A stretch of 45,793 bases of DNA from Brevibacillus sp. (GTDB lineage Bacteria; Bacillota; Bacilli; Brevibacillales; Brevibacillaceae): contig JARDZO010000006.1 in the NCBI GenBank assembly GCA_029240815.1, positions 1 through 45,793 on the forward strand, in the 5' to 3' direction. The first letter of the stretch is position 1; each line of letters starts with the position of its first letter. The position numbers were made by a program, and so were the translations under genes. Of this stretch, positions 1 through 7,169 are shown piece after piece. The notes beneath the pieces are model-generated. The model searched no databases. It was not told where the DNA came from and saw nothing but the letters and a program-made list of their open reading frames with translations.

Positions 1-1
1 C

Positions 2-112
2 GGCGTTGCAAATAACAGTAGGTTATCAGCCCGGGCGCTCGCATACATTATAGCAGGACATGAGCTGCATCACCGCAACATCATTGAGGAAAGGTATCTA
101 GCGAAGCAGTAG
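2..112 (+). CDS. DinB-family protein, C-terminal fragment (cut by window edge)
   Basis: The open frame from base 2 ends at TAG 110-112 and encodes 36 residues containing ARALAYIIAGHELHH and then an IxxERYL tail. This is the last helix of DinB/YfiT-type four-helix-bundle proteins, whose C-terminal histidines (GHELHH) contribute to a metal site. DinB-like proteins are putative metal-dependent enzymes, some of them thiol S-transferases. The rest of the gene lies upstream of the window, so length and start cannot be judged. The family call is by motif recognition. Confidence 0.75.
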   Translation, partial: GVANNSRLSARALAYIIAGHELHHRNIIEERYLAKQ

Positions 113-290
113 GCATGTCCACGCCCTGGTTGTCCATCCCAATATTCGACCGGCTGATGTTTCTTCATCAACCTCCATACAACGAACACCAATAACGAGC
201 CATTACCAATGCAGAATTTGCGTTAGTTACCAAAGAGCACTCGTTTCATTCGTTTGTAACTTCAGAATAAACGCCAATTGTTCCACAATT
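113..290. other. Intergenic region, no supported gene
   Basis: Between the DinB fragment and the first hairpin repeat there is no ORF with a convincing ribosome binding site. On the minus strand a 33-codon frame starts a few bases after GGAGGT, but it runs antisense into the DinB end and matches nothing I know. The stretch is AT-rich like the rest of the accessory strip. Confidence 0.5.
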
Positions 291-372
291 CTGCTCGTTA
301 GTTGGCTGCCATATAAATGATGGCAGCCTCTTCGTTGTTGTTATTCCACTATCGAACCCGTTAGTTCAATAA
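291..372 (+). repeat. Hairpin repeat, copy A
   Basis: This is the first of several copies of a dispersed intergenic element. Its parts are a left arm (CTGCTCGTTAG), a 9-bp perfect hairpin GGCTGCCAT/ATGGCAGCC at 304-328, a T/G-rich linker, and a right arm CTATCGAACCCGTTAG at 349-364. Copies at 2991, 4661 and 17331 keep the same order of parts. The hairpin followed by T-rich sequence could act as a terminator, but the conserved right arm is not explained by that. Confidence 0.8.
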
Positions 373-486
373 GTTTTATGAACCACCCACAGCTTAACAC
401 ATGAAATATTGTGTTAAATCGATTAAGTTGTTATGGTAAAATAATCCACATACTGATTTGACCATTTTTACCTGAGGAGCACTTAA

Positions 487-1035
487 ATGAAAAAAATACA
501 CCAAGCTATTCTGGCAGTAGGTTTATTGTGTTATCTGCTTACTCCAGCTGTAGCACCCATATGGATGGGGACAACCTTGACTGCGGTTGAAAAATACAGA
601 CCTCAAGATTCCCAATCTAACGCTCAAAAATTTCTTATCTACATTTTGGAACATATTCATGAAGGAACCTTGGGTGGTGATATCCCGTTTAACATGACAA
701 AGGAAGATTTGCATACGAATTTCAGCATCACAGAAGACGAATATGTTTCGGCATCTTGGAATACTAGCTATTTTGATCGAAAAGGATATCGCTATTTCCT
801 CTTTAGAAACGACGGAAGACAATACCTTCTTGTCATACAGGCTCAATTTGAACCATTAACAAAAGATCAGATTTTTGCTATATTCGGCAATCATCCATAT
901 ATCGATAGTAAAACTTATCACCAGATTGGGTATAAACTTGGAGAGTACACAGTAATTTTTACCAATACTGATCGTAAAAATCAGGATTTTTATGACAACA
1001 TCATGTTGTCCCCACGTAATCCCTTCAATGAATAA
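487..1035 (+). CDS. Predicted exported or membrane-anchored protein of unknown function
   Basis: The gene encodes 182 residues. ATG follows GAGGAG (474-479) at a normal distance. The N terminus MKKIHQAILAVGLLCYLLTPAVA is a positively charged end plus hydrophobic stretch, so a signal peptide or single membrane anchor is likely. The rest is soluble, rich in aromatic and acidic residues, with no cysteine pair or catalytic motif I recognise. It stands alone between a hairpin repeat and its own terminator at 1051. No function is assigned. Base composition is AT-rich compared with the core genes further downstream, in keeping with an accessory region. Confidence 0.7.
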   Translation: MKKIHQAILAVGLLCYLLTPAVAPIWMGTTLTAVEKYRPQDSQSNAQKFLIYILEHIHEGTLGGDIPFNMTKEDLHTNFSITEDEYVSASWNTSYFDRKGYRYFLFRNDGRQYLLVIQAQFEPLTKDQIFAIFGNHPYIDSKTYHQIGYKLGEYTVIFTNTDRKNQDFYDNIMLSPRNPFNE

Positions 1036-1050
1036 AAGTTACGTTTAACG

Positions 1051-1081
1051 CCGTCTTTTTATAGACGGTTTTTCTTTTTTT
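1051..1081 (+). terminator. Rho-independent terminator
   Basis: The stem CCGTCT/AGACGG with loop TTTTAT is followed by a long T-run just after the stop codon at 1035. Confidence 0.85.
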
Positions 1082-1240
1082 CTCTTTTGTTAAATGGCAG
1101 GCAGTCCACTTCGTTTTCAAAAACGTCAGGTATGCAGCAAGATGTGCTGTGAATTTGTTGTTGCCGTCATCCACAATGGAACGCAGATAAACCCCGCTTC
1201 GTCAAATAAGTAAAATACAGAGAGAAGAGATGTGAGTTCA

Positions 1241-1816
1241 ATGAAAAAAACAATCCAAGTTACGGTTTTGTTACTCTTTACCTTGAGTACCTTGTTATTC
1301 GCAATTCCTTCGTCCGTATATGCTTGTTCTTGCGTATCACCTGGCCCGGTTAAAGAAGCACTTGCTCAGGCGGAATCCGTATTCGCAGGGAAAGTCACAA
1401 AGATTATCGAGCCCAAACCAAATGCGCAAGGAATTATATCATCAGCTGATCCCGTCGATGTTACATTTGATGTTTCCATTAGTTGGAAAGGTGTAAATAC
1501 AAAACATGTCACGATCAAGACCCCTTTAGATTCAGCAAGCTGTGGCTTTTCTTTTGATGTTGGAAAGGAATATCTCGTGTATTCCTACACGAATGGGGAC
1601 AACGATCTCGAAACCAATATTTGCACAAGAACTCAAGAGTTAACAGTTGCATCCGAAGACCTTGCTTCTCTCGGAACAGGAATGACCCCAATACAGGACG
1701 GACAGCCGAATACGGAAGAAAAACAGACCCTCACTTCTCCTTACCTATGGATATCAGGCATCCTTGTCCTTGCAGGTGTCACCTATTTTTTCGTTAAAAA
1801 GCGGAAGAAAACCTAA
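1241..1816 (+). CDS. Secreted TIMP/netrin-like domain protein with C-terminal membrane anchor
   Basis: The gene encodes 191 residues. ATG 1241 is preferred over an upstream in-frame GTG (1232) because the AGAAGAG box lies about 10 bases before the ATG and touches the GTG. Residues 1-28 form a signal peptide ending at A-C-S-C, and the mature protein starts with CSCV. A CSC start followed by an AxxVFxGKV strand and later paired cysteines (ASCGF, NICT) is typical of the TIMP/netrin-like OB-fold family found in many Bacilli. The C terminus has a hydrophobic segment (SPYLWISGILVLAGVTYFF) followed by KKRKK, a tail anchor without an LPxTG motif. It is probably displayed on the outer face of the membrane; its target is unknown. 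Confidence 0.75.
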   Translation: MKKTIQVTVLLLFTLSTLLFAIPSSVYACSCVSPGPVKEALAQAESVFAGKVTKIIEPKPNAQGIISSADPVDVTFDVSISWKGVNTKHVTIKTPLDSASCGFSFDVGKEYLVYSYTNGDNDLETNICTRTQELTVASEDLASLGTGMTPIQDGQPNTEEKQTLTSPYLWISGILVLAGVTYFFVKKRKKT

Positions 1817-1835
1817 AGATCTCCGTTAGCTGAAC

Positions 1836-1860
1836 AACTTAACACAAGTAATGTTAAGTT
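1836..1860. repeat. Inverted repeat (possible weak terminator)
   Basis: AACTTAACA (1836-1844) and TGTTAAGTT (1852-1860) are perfect 9-bp complements around a 7-base loop. There is no clear T-run. The repeat lies just after the TIMP-like gene and overlaps the stop of a minus-strand ORF fragment. Confidence 0.5.
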
Positions 1861-2036
1861 AAATCTTCCAACAGAATCCTTAGCATTTCTTTGATCTTCG
1901 CATCATTTAGCCTTCTCAAACCGTGCTTCTTAACGAACGTTTTAACCGCTTCAAGGTCTTTCATCGAGCTAATTGTATGGAGTTCAACAACAAGTGCATT
2001 GACCGATCCTGAACGATAGTAATTATTTGTTTTTTC
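1854..2036 (-). pseudogene. Possible gene fragment, unrecognised
   Basis: A minus-strand open frame of about 60 codons ends at TAA (1854-1856). It has no start codon with a ribosome binding site and is closed upstream by a stop. Its translation is rich in Lys/Leu with an amphipathic helical tail (KKHGLRRLNDAKIKEMLRIL), which reads like the C-terminal end of a real protein rather than noise. I do not recognise the family. It may be a remnant left by rearrangement. Confidence 0.3.
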
Positions 2037-2050
2037 TAGGAGGAATTACG

Positions 2051-2435
2051 GTGTCTCAATCGTCGTTAAACTTAAATTCTTTTCTTTCAGAAGCTATTGA
2101 AAATCAGCGAGTTTGGACAATTCGTGATGAAGAAGGATTCCCTGCCCCTTTAAATCCTGAAGGTAATCGGGCCGATGCCCTTTTGGTCAACACTATCCAG
2201 AGTTCAAAAAATCACAAACTCTGTAGGCAGCTACAAGAACTTCGAACCCTTCGAAATCTCTTTGCAAGACTTCATGCAAAAATGGCTACCTGGTCTCGAA
2301 AATGATGATTTATTAGTAGGCATCAACTGGAGTGGAAAAAGGGTAACTGGGTACGACCTCAAAGGATCTGAGCTTCTTGATATATTTCACCAGCAATCCT
2401 CGCAATCATCACTGCCCACTAGCTATCCAAATTGA
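2051..2435 (+). pseudogene. DUF2750 family protein, frameshifted
   Basis: GTG 2051 has a perfect AGGAGG (2038-2043) eight bases upstream. The first frame reads SEAIENQRVWTIRDEEG and is in frame to about base 2173. It then continues meaningfully only in the +1 frame as MPFWSTLSRVQKI, LQDFMQKWLPGL and VGINWSGKRVTGYDLKGSEL. Joined, this is the DUF2750 pattern (W-x-L/I-x-D-E-x-G, P-x-W, F-x-x-x-W-L, VG-x-NWSG, G-x-D-L). One extra base near CGGGCCGATGCC (about 2166-2177) explains the break. The last residues and stop overlap the convergent gene by 17 bases. This is either a decayed gene or a sequencing indel. The role of DUF2750 proteins is unknown; they are small soluble proteins. Confidence 0.75.
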
Positions 2436-2760
2436 GCATTGTGTTTACTGAAAGCTCCATCTGCTGATCGCCCTCAACGAACTCCACTTTCGTTCGTGCT
2501 TCGTCGTGACTCAGACCCGTAAGTTGGAGCTTCCTGATCTCGATGTGCCGCTTGATCGCCTCGAGCCTTTCCTCTGCGTCAGGGATGAAGTGCTTCTCCA
2601 GATAGTCGATGCTTTGTCTGGCACTCGTTGCCTTCTTCCGAATGTTCAGCTCTTGATAATGCTGCTTTAGCTGATCCCGGGCCATTACAAGAAACTCTTC
2701 CTCTTGCTTAAGCAGTTCTTGGTTAAAACGGATGCTGTACTCGATCTGATCGCTCGTCAT
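2419..2760 (-). CDS. Hypothetical coiled-coil protein
   Basis: The gene encodes 113 residues, almost all helical and charged, with a long predicted coiled coil (QELLKQEEEFLVMARDQL onward) and a second helix around EERLEAIKRHIEIRKL. No catalytic or membrane motif is visible. Its ATG overlaps the TGA of the preceding short ORF (TGA 2757-2759, ATG 2758-2760), so the two form a coupled pair. The pair resembles small phage or mobile-element genes in style, but I do not recognise the family. Its 3' end overlaps the DUF2750 gene by 17 bases. Confidence 0.55.
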   Translation of the reverse strand: MTSDQIEYSIRFNQELLKQEEEFLVMARDQLKQHYQELNIRKKATSARQSIDYLEKHFIPDAEERLEAIKRHIEIRKLQLTGLSHDEARTKVEFVEGDQQMELSVNTMLNLDS

Positions 2761-2935
2761 TGGTTCATCAGCTCTGCCAGCTGCTCATGGGTTATGTTCG
2801 TGATGCGAGTTACGTCTTCCGCGGATAGCTGGCGTTTCTCACACCTTCAATCAGAGTTTGAATGCGCTTGGATCTGGTCACTTCCCGATCCATCCCAACC
2901 AATCTTTCAATCTTCCGCTGGTGTTCCTGGAGCAT
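2757..2935 (-). pseudogene. Short gene upstream of the coiled-coil gene, probably frameshifted
   Basis: ATG at 2935 follows an AAGGCGGTG ribosome binding site. The frame begins MLQEHQRKIERLVGMDREV and continues to IQTLIEG. There it runs out of coding character, while another frame continues as EKRQLSAEDVTRITNITHEQ and ends at the TGA that overlaps the next ATG. A one-base indel near 2838-2848 (GTGTGAG on the minus strand) would join the two into about 59 residues. Without it the product is 43 residues. Family unknown. Confidence 0.4.
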
Positions 2936-2990
2936 ACCGTCACCGCCTTGTTTTACATAATTGAGCTTGAGTTAAATAGGATTTTCTCAA

Positions 2991-3076
2991 CTATCCTGCC
3001 AAAGAGTAAACGAGGCTGCTGGATCTTATCCAGCAGCCTCTGATGTATTGTTAAGCTATCGAACCCGTTAGCGGAA
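2991..3076 (+). repeat. Hairpin repeat, copy B
   Basis: The left arm CTATCCTGCC (2991-3000) is followed by a perfect 13-bp hairpin GAGGCTGCTGGAT/ATCCAGCAGCCTC (3012-3040) and a right arm CTATCGAACCCGTTAG (3056-3071). It is nearly identical to copy C at 4661 in the hairpin and to copies A and D in the right arm. Confidence 0.85.
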
Positions 3077-3177
3077 CAAGAGTTACCAAATAATGTACAT
3101 TTACTTACCCCATCCGGCAATGATCAAATGTTATTGAATAGAATACGCCAAAAACTAACCTGCCGAGGTGATACATA

Positions 3178-3924
3178 ATGGGAGCATGGGGACCTGCTAT
3201 TTTCTCCGACGACATTGCTTGCGATATCCGTGATGAGTATAAGGATTTGTTAGGCGATGGGCATACCGGAGAAGCAGCAACAAATATATTACTGGAACGG
3301 TGGGAAGATGAAATAAACGATCCCGAAATCGGAATCGTTTTTTGGTTGGCTTTGTCCGCAACACAATGGAAAGTAGGTAGGCTTGAAGAGTGGGTGAAAA
3401 CAAAAGCAATTGAAGTGATCGAAAACGGCAGCGATCTTCAACGTTGGCGAGCAGAAGGAGATCCGAAACTGGTTAAACAACGAGAAACAGCTTTGTTAAA
3501 GTTAAAAGAAAAACTAAACCAACCCCAGTCTCAACCCAAGAAAATCAAAAAGGCTTATAAAAGTGCAACTGATTTGGATGTTGGAGATGCCATAAGCTAT
3601 CGCTTATTGTCAGGACAGTATGTGGTGTTTCGGGTAATTGGACATCACGAGGACGCGGGGGGAATAGACCCGATTTGCGAAGTTTGCGATTGGATCGGAC
3701 AGCAAATACCTCCAAAAGAAGATTTAGAGTCTCTTCCGTTTATCACTGGGAAATGGGGTGTTTCCCAGTTTATTTTAGGTCAATTGAGTAAGAAAGAATA
3801 TCCGAACCATCGTACTCAACTTGTCGCAAAAGGAACTCGCCCCCATCAACAATGGAGAAACCCTTCAGTATTCTTATGGAGAACTTTAGATCGTCAATTT
3901 GAAGAACAATTTGATTTAGTGTAA
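3178..3924 (+). CDS. DUF4259 domain protein with C-terminal extension
   Basis: The gene encodes 248 residues. GAGGTG lies nine bases before ATG 3178. The N terminus MGAWGPAIFSDDIACDIRDE followed by a helical segment ending in a WLALSATQW stretch is the hallmark of DUF4259 proteins (about 130 residues, intracellular, function unknown, common in accessory regions). After a basic Lys-rich linker (about residues 105-130) there is an extra module of about 115 residues beginning GDAISYRLLSGQYVVFRVIG. It looks like a beta-rich domain also found fused to DUF4259 in other Firmicutes. The gene has no operon partner and sits just after repeat B. A polymorphic immunity-like role is possible but not shown. 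Confidence 0.75.
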   Translation: MGAWGPAIFSDDIACDIRDEYKDLLGDGHTGEAATNILLERWEDEINDPEIGIVFWLALSATQWKVGRLEEWVKTKAIEVIENGSDLQRWRAEGDPKLVKQRETALLKLKEKLNQPQSQPKKIKKAYKSATDLDVGDAISYRLLSGQYVVFRVIGHHEDAGGIDPICEVCDWIGQQIPPKEDLESLPFITGKWGVSQFILGQLSKKEYPNHRTQLVAKGTRPHQQWRNPSVFLWRTLDRQFEEQFDLV

Positions 3925-4013
3925 TTACTTGGCTTTTCGCGAACAATGTTTATAATTCGGTCGTTTACACGTCTACATCTTTTTCGTCCAAATCATTATT
4001 ATATATTTGTTAA

Positions 4014-4100
4014 ACATTATTGCCCGTTATCACAGCAGGCCACCGACTTTGTCATCGCCAGCCTACTTGATTTTTTATGGATCTATCGAAACCCGTCATA
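4014..4100 (+). repeat. Degenerate hairpin repeat, copy E
   Basis: The parts TTGCCCGTTAT, a short GGC...GCC hairpin (about 4038-4062) and CTATCGAAACCCGTC (4083-4097) occur in the same order as in copies A-D but are diverged. Another CTATCGAACCC-like piece follows near 4140. There is no supported gene in 3925-4206. Confidence 0.5.
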
Positions 4101-4206
4101 TTATGAGTTCAGCCAGTTTTTACTGGTTGACCTCTTTCATTATCGAACCCTTGTGGAATAACTGAACAGGCAAAGTAAGAACCAATTTATCCTTAGTTAA
4201 GAAGAC

Positions 4207-4611
4207 TTATGGTGCTCCTTCATGATGGACAAACTCAAGTAATTTTACTCCAAAAGGACTGATATTGAACGTCATTGTCTCTACACCTTCTGGTGGATTA
4301 TGTGGTCCTGTATAGGTTCGGATTTGTATAGTTACTTTAAACGAAAAACTACCTTCCTCTAACCGTTTTATTTCAAGAATTTTGGCATCCCATAATGCAT
4401 AACTTCTCATTGGTATGCCCTTCTCTTTGTAGTATTCTCTAATAGCTTTAGAGATATGAGGGTCCATAGTCGTAATAAAAACATCTTGTAAATCCTTTAT
4501 CTGTTTGATATTCATCTCTAGATTGAAAGCATTAGTTTGTGAAGGTACCTGTAAAAACAGGAATAGTATAGAAAGCAAGAGCAACAGTATTTTCAAGCCA
4601 TTCATCTCCAC
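4207..4611 (-). CDS. DUF3888 family exported protein
   Basis: The gene encodes 134 residues from GTG 4611, or 132 from ATG 4605; neither start has a strong ribosome binding site. Residues 1-28 are a signal peptide (LLLLLSILFLFLQVPSQTNA). The mature part has an AIREYYKEKG segment, YALWDAKILEIKR, an alternating beta stretch (FKVTIQIRTYTGPHNPPEG) and an ETMTFNISPFGVKLLEF end. The GPHNPPxG-x-(D/E)TMTF motif is characteristic of DUF3888, a family of small secreted Bacillus proteins of unknown role. It stands alone between repeats E and C. Confidence 0.75.
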   Translation of the reverse strand: MEMNGLKILLLLLSILFLFLQVPSQTNAFNLEMNIKQIKDLQDVFITTMDPHISKAIREYYKEKGIPMRSYALWDAKILEIKRLEEGSFSFKVTIQIRTYTGPHNPPEGVETMTFNISPFGVKLLEFVHHEGAP

Positions 4612-4660
4612 TCATGTATATTATTTTCTTAATGAAAATTAACATACCCATAATGAGGAT

Positions 4661-4746
4661 TACTGCCCAATAGCTTAACGAGGCTGCTGGATCATCTCCA
4701 GCAGCCTCTGATACTTTTGTATACTAACGAACCCGTTAGTTCAATG
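4661..4746 (+). repeat. Hairpin repeat, copy C
   Basis: Left arm CTGCCCAATAG, 12-bp hairpin GAGGCTGCTGGA/TCCAGCAGCCTC (4680-4707) and right arm CTAACGAACCCGTTAG (4724-4739). The right arm is itself a palindrome here (CTAACG-AACC-CGTTAG). Confidence 0.85.
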
Positions 4747-4752
4747 CTTTAA

Positions 4753-4845
4753 ACGTGGGGTTGCTACGGTCCGATCGACCGGTCGTGGGGAGTGCGAACG
4801 GCTTCATTCATCGATCCGGCAGGACATGCCTGGGAGGAACTGTAT
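4753..4845 (+). pseudogene. VOC (glyoxalase/bleomycin-resistance fold) gene fragment
   Basis: Reading from base 4753 gives a 31-residue stretch containing SWGVRTASFIDPAGHAWE. The pattern WGxR-x-x-x-F-x-DP-x-G-H-x-W-E is the C-terminal metal-binding segment of VOC superfamily proteins (the final Glu is a metal ligand). There is no start codon or upstream domain. The frame is lost where homology to IS110 transposase begins (about 4850), so the element or a deletion probably interrupted it. The left boundary lies just after repeat C. Confidence 0.55.
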
Positions 4846-4849
4846 TTGG

Positions 4850-5542
4850 AAACTTGTTTCCGAAGGTATCTTTGCACATTTTACTGGAGTTCCCTATCTC
4901 GGAAGAGGTCTTAAAAGCTAGGGAATCTGAATTGACGGAACGAATCGCAGCTATATGTATCAGTCGTTCCAACGCTTGGGCTCAAGAAAAGGCAAAAAAA
5001 TAATGGATGCAGCAAGCCGCAATCCATTTGAAAAAGTTGTGTACGAAAGTCATTTGATTAGTCTTGAGATGTATATTCGTATGATTCTTCAATATCAAGA
5101 GCATCTGTCCAATTTAGAGCACCGAATTGATGCTCTCGCATCAGAAATTGAAGAATATAAGATTATCCAATCTATCCCTGGTATCGGAGAAAAAACCGCG
5201 GCAACGATTATCTCTGAAATTGGTGAGATAGAGCGGTTTAATCACCCTAAAAAACTTGTTGCCTTTGCCGGAATCGATCCCAGCGTGCATTCTTCTGGCA
5301 AGTTCACTGCAACCATTAATCGAATCACGAAAAGAGGTTCCAGCAGGCTGCGACATGCCTTATATATGGCTGTCCTATGCGGTATCAGGAGTTCACGCAA
5401 TAAGAAACTAAAAGAGTTTTATGACAGAAAACGCGATGAAGGAAAGCCGTTTAAAGTCACGGTCGTTGCTTGTGCGAACAAACTGATCCACTGGATTTTT
5501 ACCCTCTTAAAGCGTAAAGAAACTTTCCTTGACCTTGCCTAA
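4850..5542 (+). pseudogene. IS110-family transposase remnant, N-terminal domain missing
   Basis: The C-terminal Transposase_20 domain is intact: IIQSIPGIGEKTAATIISEIG, then FAGIDPSVHSSG and a KRGSSRLRHALYMA motif with the conserved serine, ending at TAA 5542. The upstream part (FPKVSLHILLEFP, RSNAWAQEKAKK) is in another frame and stops at TAA 5001. A -1 shift on A4994-A5000 (A_AAA_AAA) would join them exactly as AKKIMDAAS. The DEDD catalytic domain of about 150 residues is absent, replaced by a VOC fragment, so the element cannot be autonomous. IS110 elements lack normal terminal inverted repeats and none were sought. Confidence 0.85.
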
Positions 5543-5690
5543 TACCAATAAGCAACAATAGAGAAAAAGCCTTCCATCACTGCGACGGATGGTTATTTGC
5601 CATGCTCAATTTCAGTATAACAATTAAACATAAACACGTTTAATGAAAAATGTTGACATCCTATTAGCTGGTTTAGCGTAACGTAGCCAC

Positions 5691-5769
5691 CAGTCTACAG
5701 CTTTTTTCCGGTCTAACGCTGTATTTTTCAGTCTACAACCTTCATTTCTAGTCTATAACTTTTTTTACT
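5691..5769. repeat. Four degenerate ~20-bp tandem repeats (GTCTA + T-rich)
   Basis: GTCTA occurs at 5693, 5711, 5731 and 5751 (spacing 18, 20, 20), each followed by a T-rich tail. Together with the preceding GCGTAACGTAGCCACCA, a sequence partly repeated at about 18931, they fill the space between the IS110 remnant and the HAD gene. Confidence 0.6.
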
Positions 5770-5812
5770 AGGAACAGACCTAACTATATCGGATGGAGAA
5801 CTGCTTTTTTTT

Positions 5813-6517
5813 CTATACAAACGCCCGTAATTGTTCCAGTCGCTCGATTGTTGCCAATGGCTCATGACTCGTCTCCGGCTTTTTACCTCTCGGGTTGATC
5901 CAGACCGCAGAGAGTCCGGCATCCATCGCTCCTGAGACATCCGCTTCCCACGTATCTCCCACGAACAGGACTTGCGAAGCCTCCACACCCAGCTCCTCCA
6001 AAACAGTCGCATAAATGCGCGGGTCTGGCTTGTGGTAACCGATCAGCTCGGAGAGAAAAACGCGCTCTTTTGGGAAGTAATCAGACAATCCAAGACGACT
6101 CAGCTTGATAAAAGCCATATCGACCGGCCCGTTGGTGACGATGCCCAGTGTATAACGGCTCGCCAAATCAGCGATCAGTTCTTGTACAGCCGGATCAGGG
6201 GTGACTGCATCCATGCAAGCCGCGGCGTATGCTTGCTGAAAACCATCGACTTCCTCACTTCTGATTTGGCGATTGAAATCAGCCATCGACCGTTGCAGCC
6301 GCAATTGACGGTATTGTGTGAAGTCGAATCGTTTGGCAATCACATCTACCCACAGATCATCTCCATGGCGGCGTAAAGCCGCAAGTAAGGCTGCACCATC
6401 CAGATCAGCGGTCAATGGATGCGTCGCCACTGTATGCTGCATCCCTTTTTCCCAACAAGCCGAAAAATCGAACAAGGTATCATCCAGATCAAATAAGATC
6501 GTTGTAAAAGCAGACAT
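5813..6517 (-). CDS. HAD-superfamily hydrolase (YjjG-like subfamily IA)
   Basis: The gene encodes 234 residues. GAGGAGTGA precedes ATG 6517. Motif I is DLDDTLFDF (residues 10-18; nucleophile Asp10, acid/base Asp12). Motif II is the TNG in LGIVTNGP. Motif III is the lysine of GYHKPDPRIY. Motif IV is GDTWEADVSGAMDAG. A helical cap lies between motifs I and II. Proteins of this type are cytoplasmic phosphatases, often nucleotidases like YjjG that act on UMP/dUMP or modified pyrimidine nucleotides. The exact substrate cannot be read from sequence. It is monocistronic, and upstream (minus strand) lies the thioesterase gene with a gap of about 85 bases. Confidence 0.85.
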   Translation of the reverse strand: MSAFTTILFDLDDTLFDFSACWEKGMQHTVATHPLTADLDGAALLAALRRHGDDLWVDVIAKRFDFTQYRQLRLQRSMADFNRQIRSEEVDGFQQAYAAACMDAVTPDPAVQELIADLASRYTLGIVTNGPVDMAFIKLSRLGLSDYFPKERVFLSELIGYHKPDPRIYATVLEELGVEASQVLFVGDTWEADVSGAMDAGLSAVWINPRGKKPETSHEPLATIERLEQLRAFV

Positions 6518-6601
6518 GCACCGTCACTCCTCTCTCGTTCATTGTAACGGAAAAAAGCATGCAAGAGGGGAGTAAACTAGCACCGCAAGCCTCGTTCTTT
6601 A

Positions 6602-7012
6602 TTATTTAACTGCCAATTCAGCTAACAGTGCTTCCCGTAGCTCCTCGGGAATAGCCGTAGAACGACGGGAGTTGGCATCGATCATTACCATCGTGACATC
6701 AGCGTCTGCCACCAGCTGTTCCGATTGATTAAATAGCTCATGCTTGATGACAAAGCTCTTTTCTCCGACTTTGACGGCTGTCGTTCTTGCTATGACTTGT
6801 TCCCGAATGCGCAGTTCTTTTCGGTAGTTGATGTTGATATTGACGACCACAGGCATGATGGCACGGCGTTGCAACTCGTCGAGGGTCAGCCCCGTCTGCC
6901 AGATCCAGTCAAATCGAGCCCACTCCATGTACTCCAAGTATTTTGCATTGTTGACGTGACCGATGAAATCAAGATCTGTGGAACGTACCGAGAATTCAAT
7001 TTGATGCGGCAT
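6602..7012 (-). CDS. Hotdog-fold acyl-CoA thioesterase (4HBT family)
   Basis: The gene encodes 136 residues. The start at 7012 is chosen because AAGGAG (7021-7026) lies eight bases upstream; longer in-frame starts have no such site. The sequence IEFSVRSTDLDFIGHVNNAKYLEYMEWARFDW carries the 4-hydroxybenzoyl-CoA-thioesterase signature: Asp15-type catalytic residue in the D-x-x-GHVNN-x-x-Y-x-x-(Y/F)-x-E block. Length fits the family. These cytoplasmic enzymes hydrolyse short or medium acyl-CoA or aryl-CoA esters; the substrate is unknown. It is divergent from the DinB-GNAT-EamA operon, with about 150 bases between. Confidence 0.85.
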   Translation of the reverse strand: MPHQIEFSVRSTDLDFIGHVNNAKYLEYMEWARFDWIWQTGLTLDELQRRAIMPVVVNININYRKELRIREQVIARTTAVKVGEKSFVIKHELFNQSEQLVADADVTMVMIDANSRRSTAIPEELREALLAELAVK

Positions 7013-7169
7013 CCCCATCACTCCTTTTTCTTTCCTCCAGTATAACGAATTTACAGAACTGAGTGAACATTCATTCGCAATATTCAAAATGATTCGGCTG
7101 TTCATTTTTCCCGTTTCTCCTATAATAAAGAAGATGTCATTTTCCAAGTGACCAGGAAGGATGATCGCG

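Noticed and set aside
1085..1195. Minus-strand frame with a protein-like stretch (DDGNNKFTAHLAAYLTFLK)
   Set aside because: No start codon and only about 40 residues; perhaps a remnant, but no family recognised.
3946..4161. 71-codon ORF
   Set aside because: It has no ribosome binding site, crosses degenerate repeat E, and the product has no recognisable pattern.
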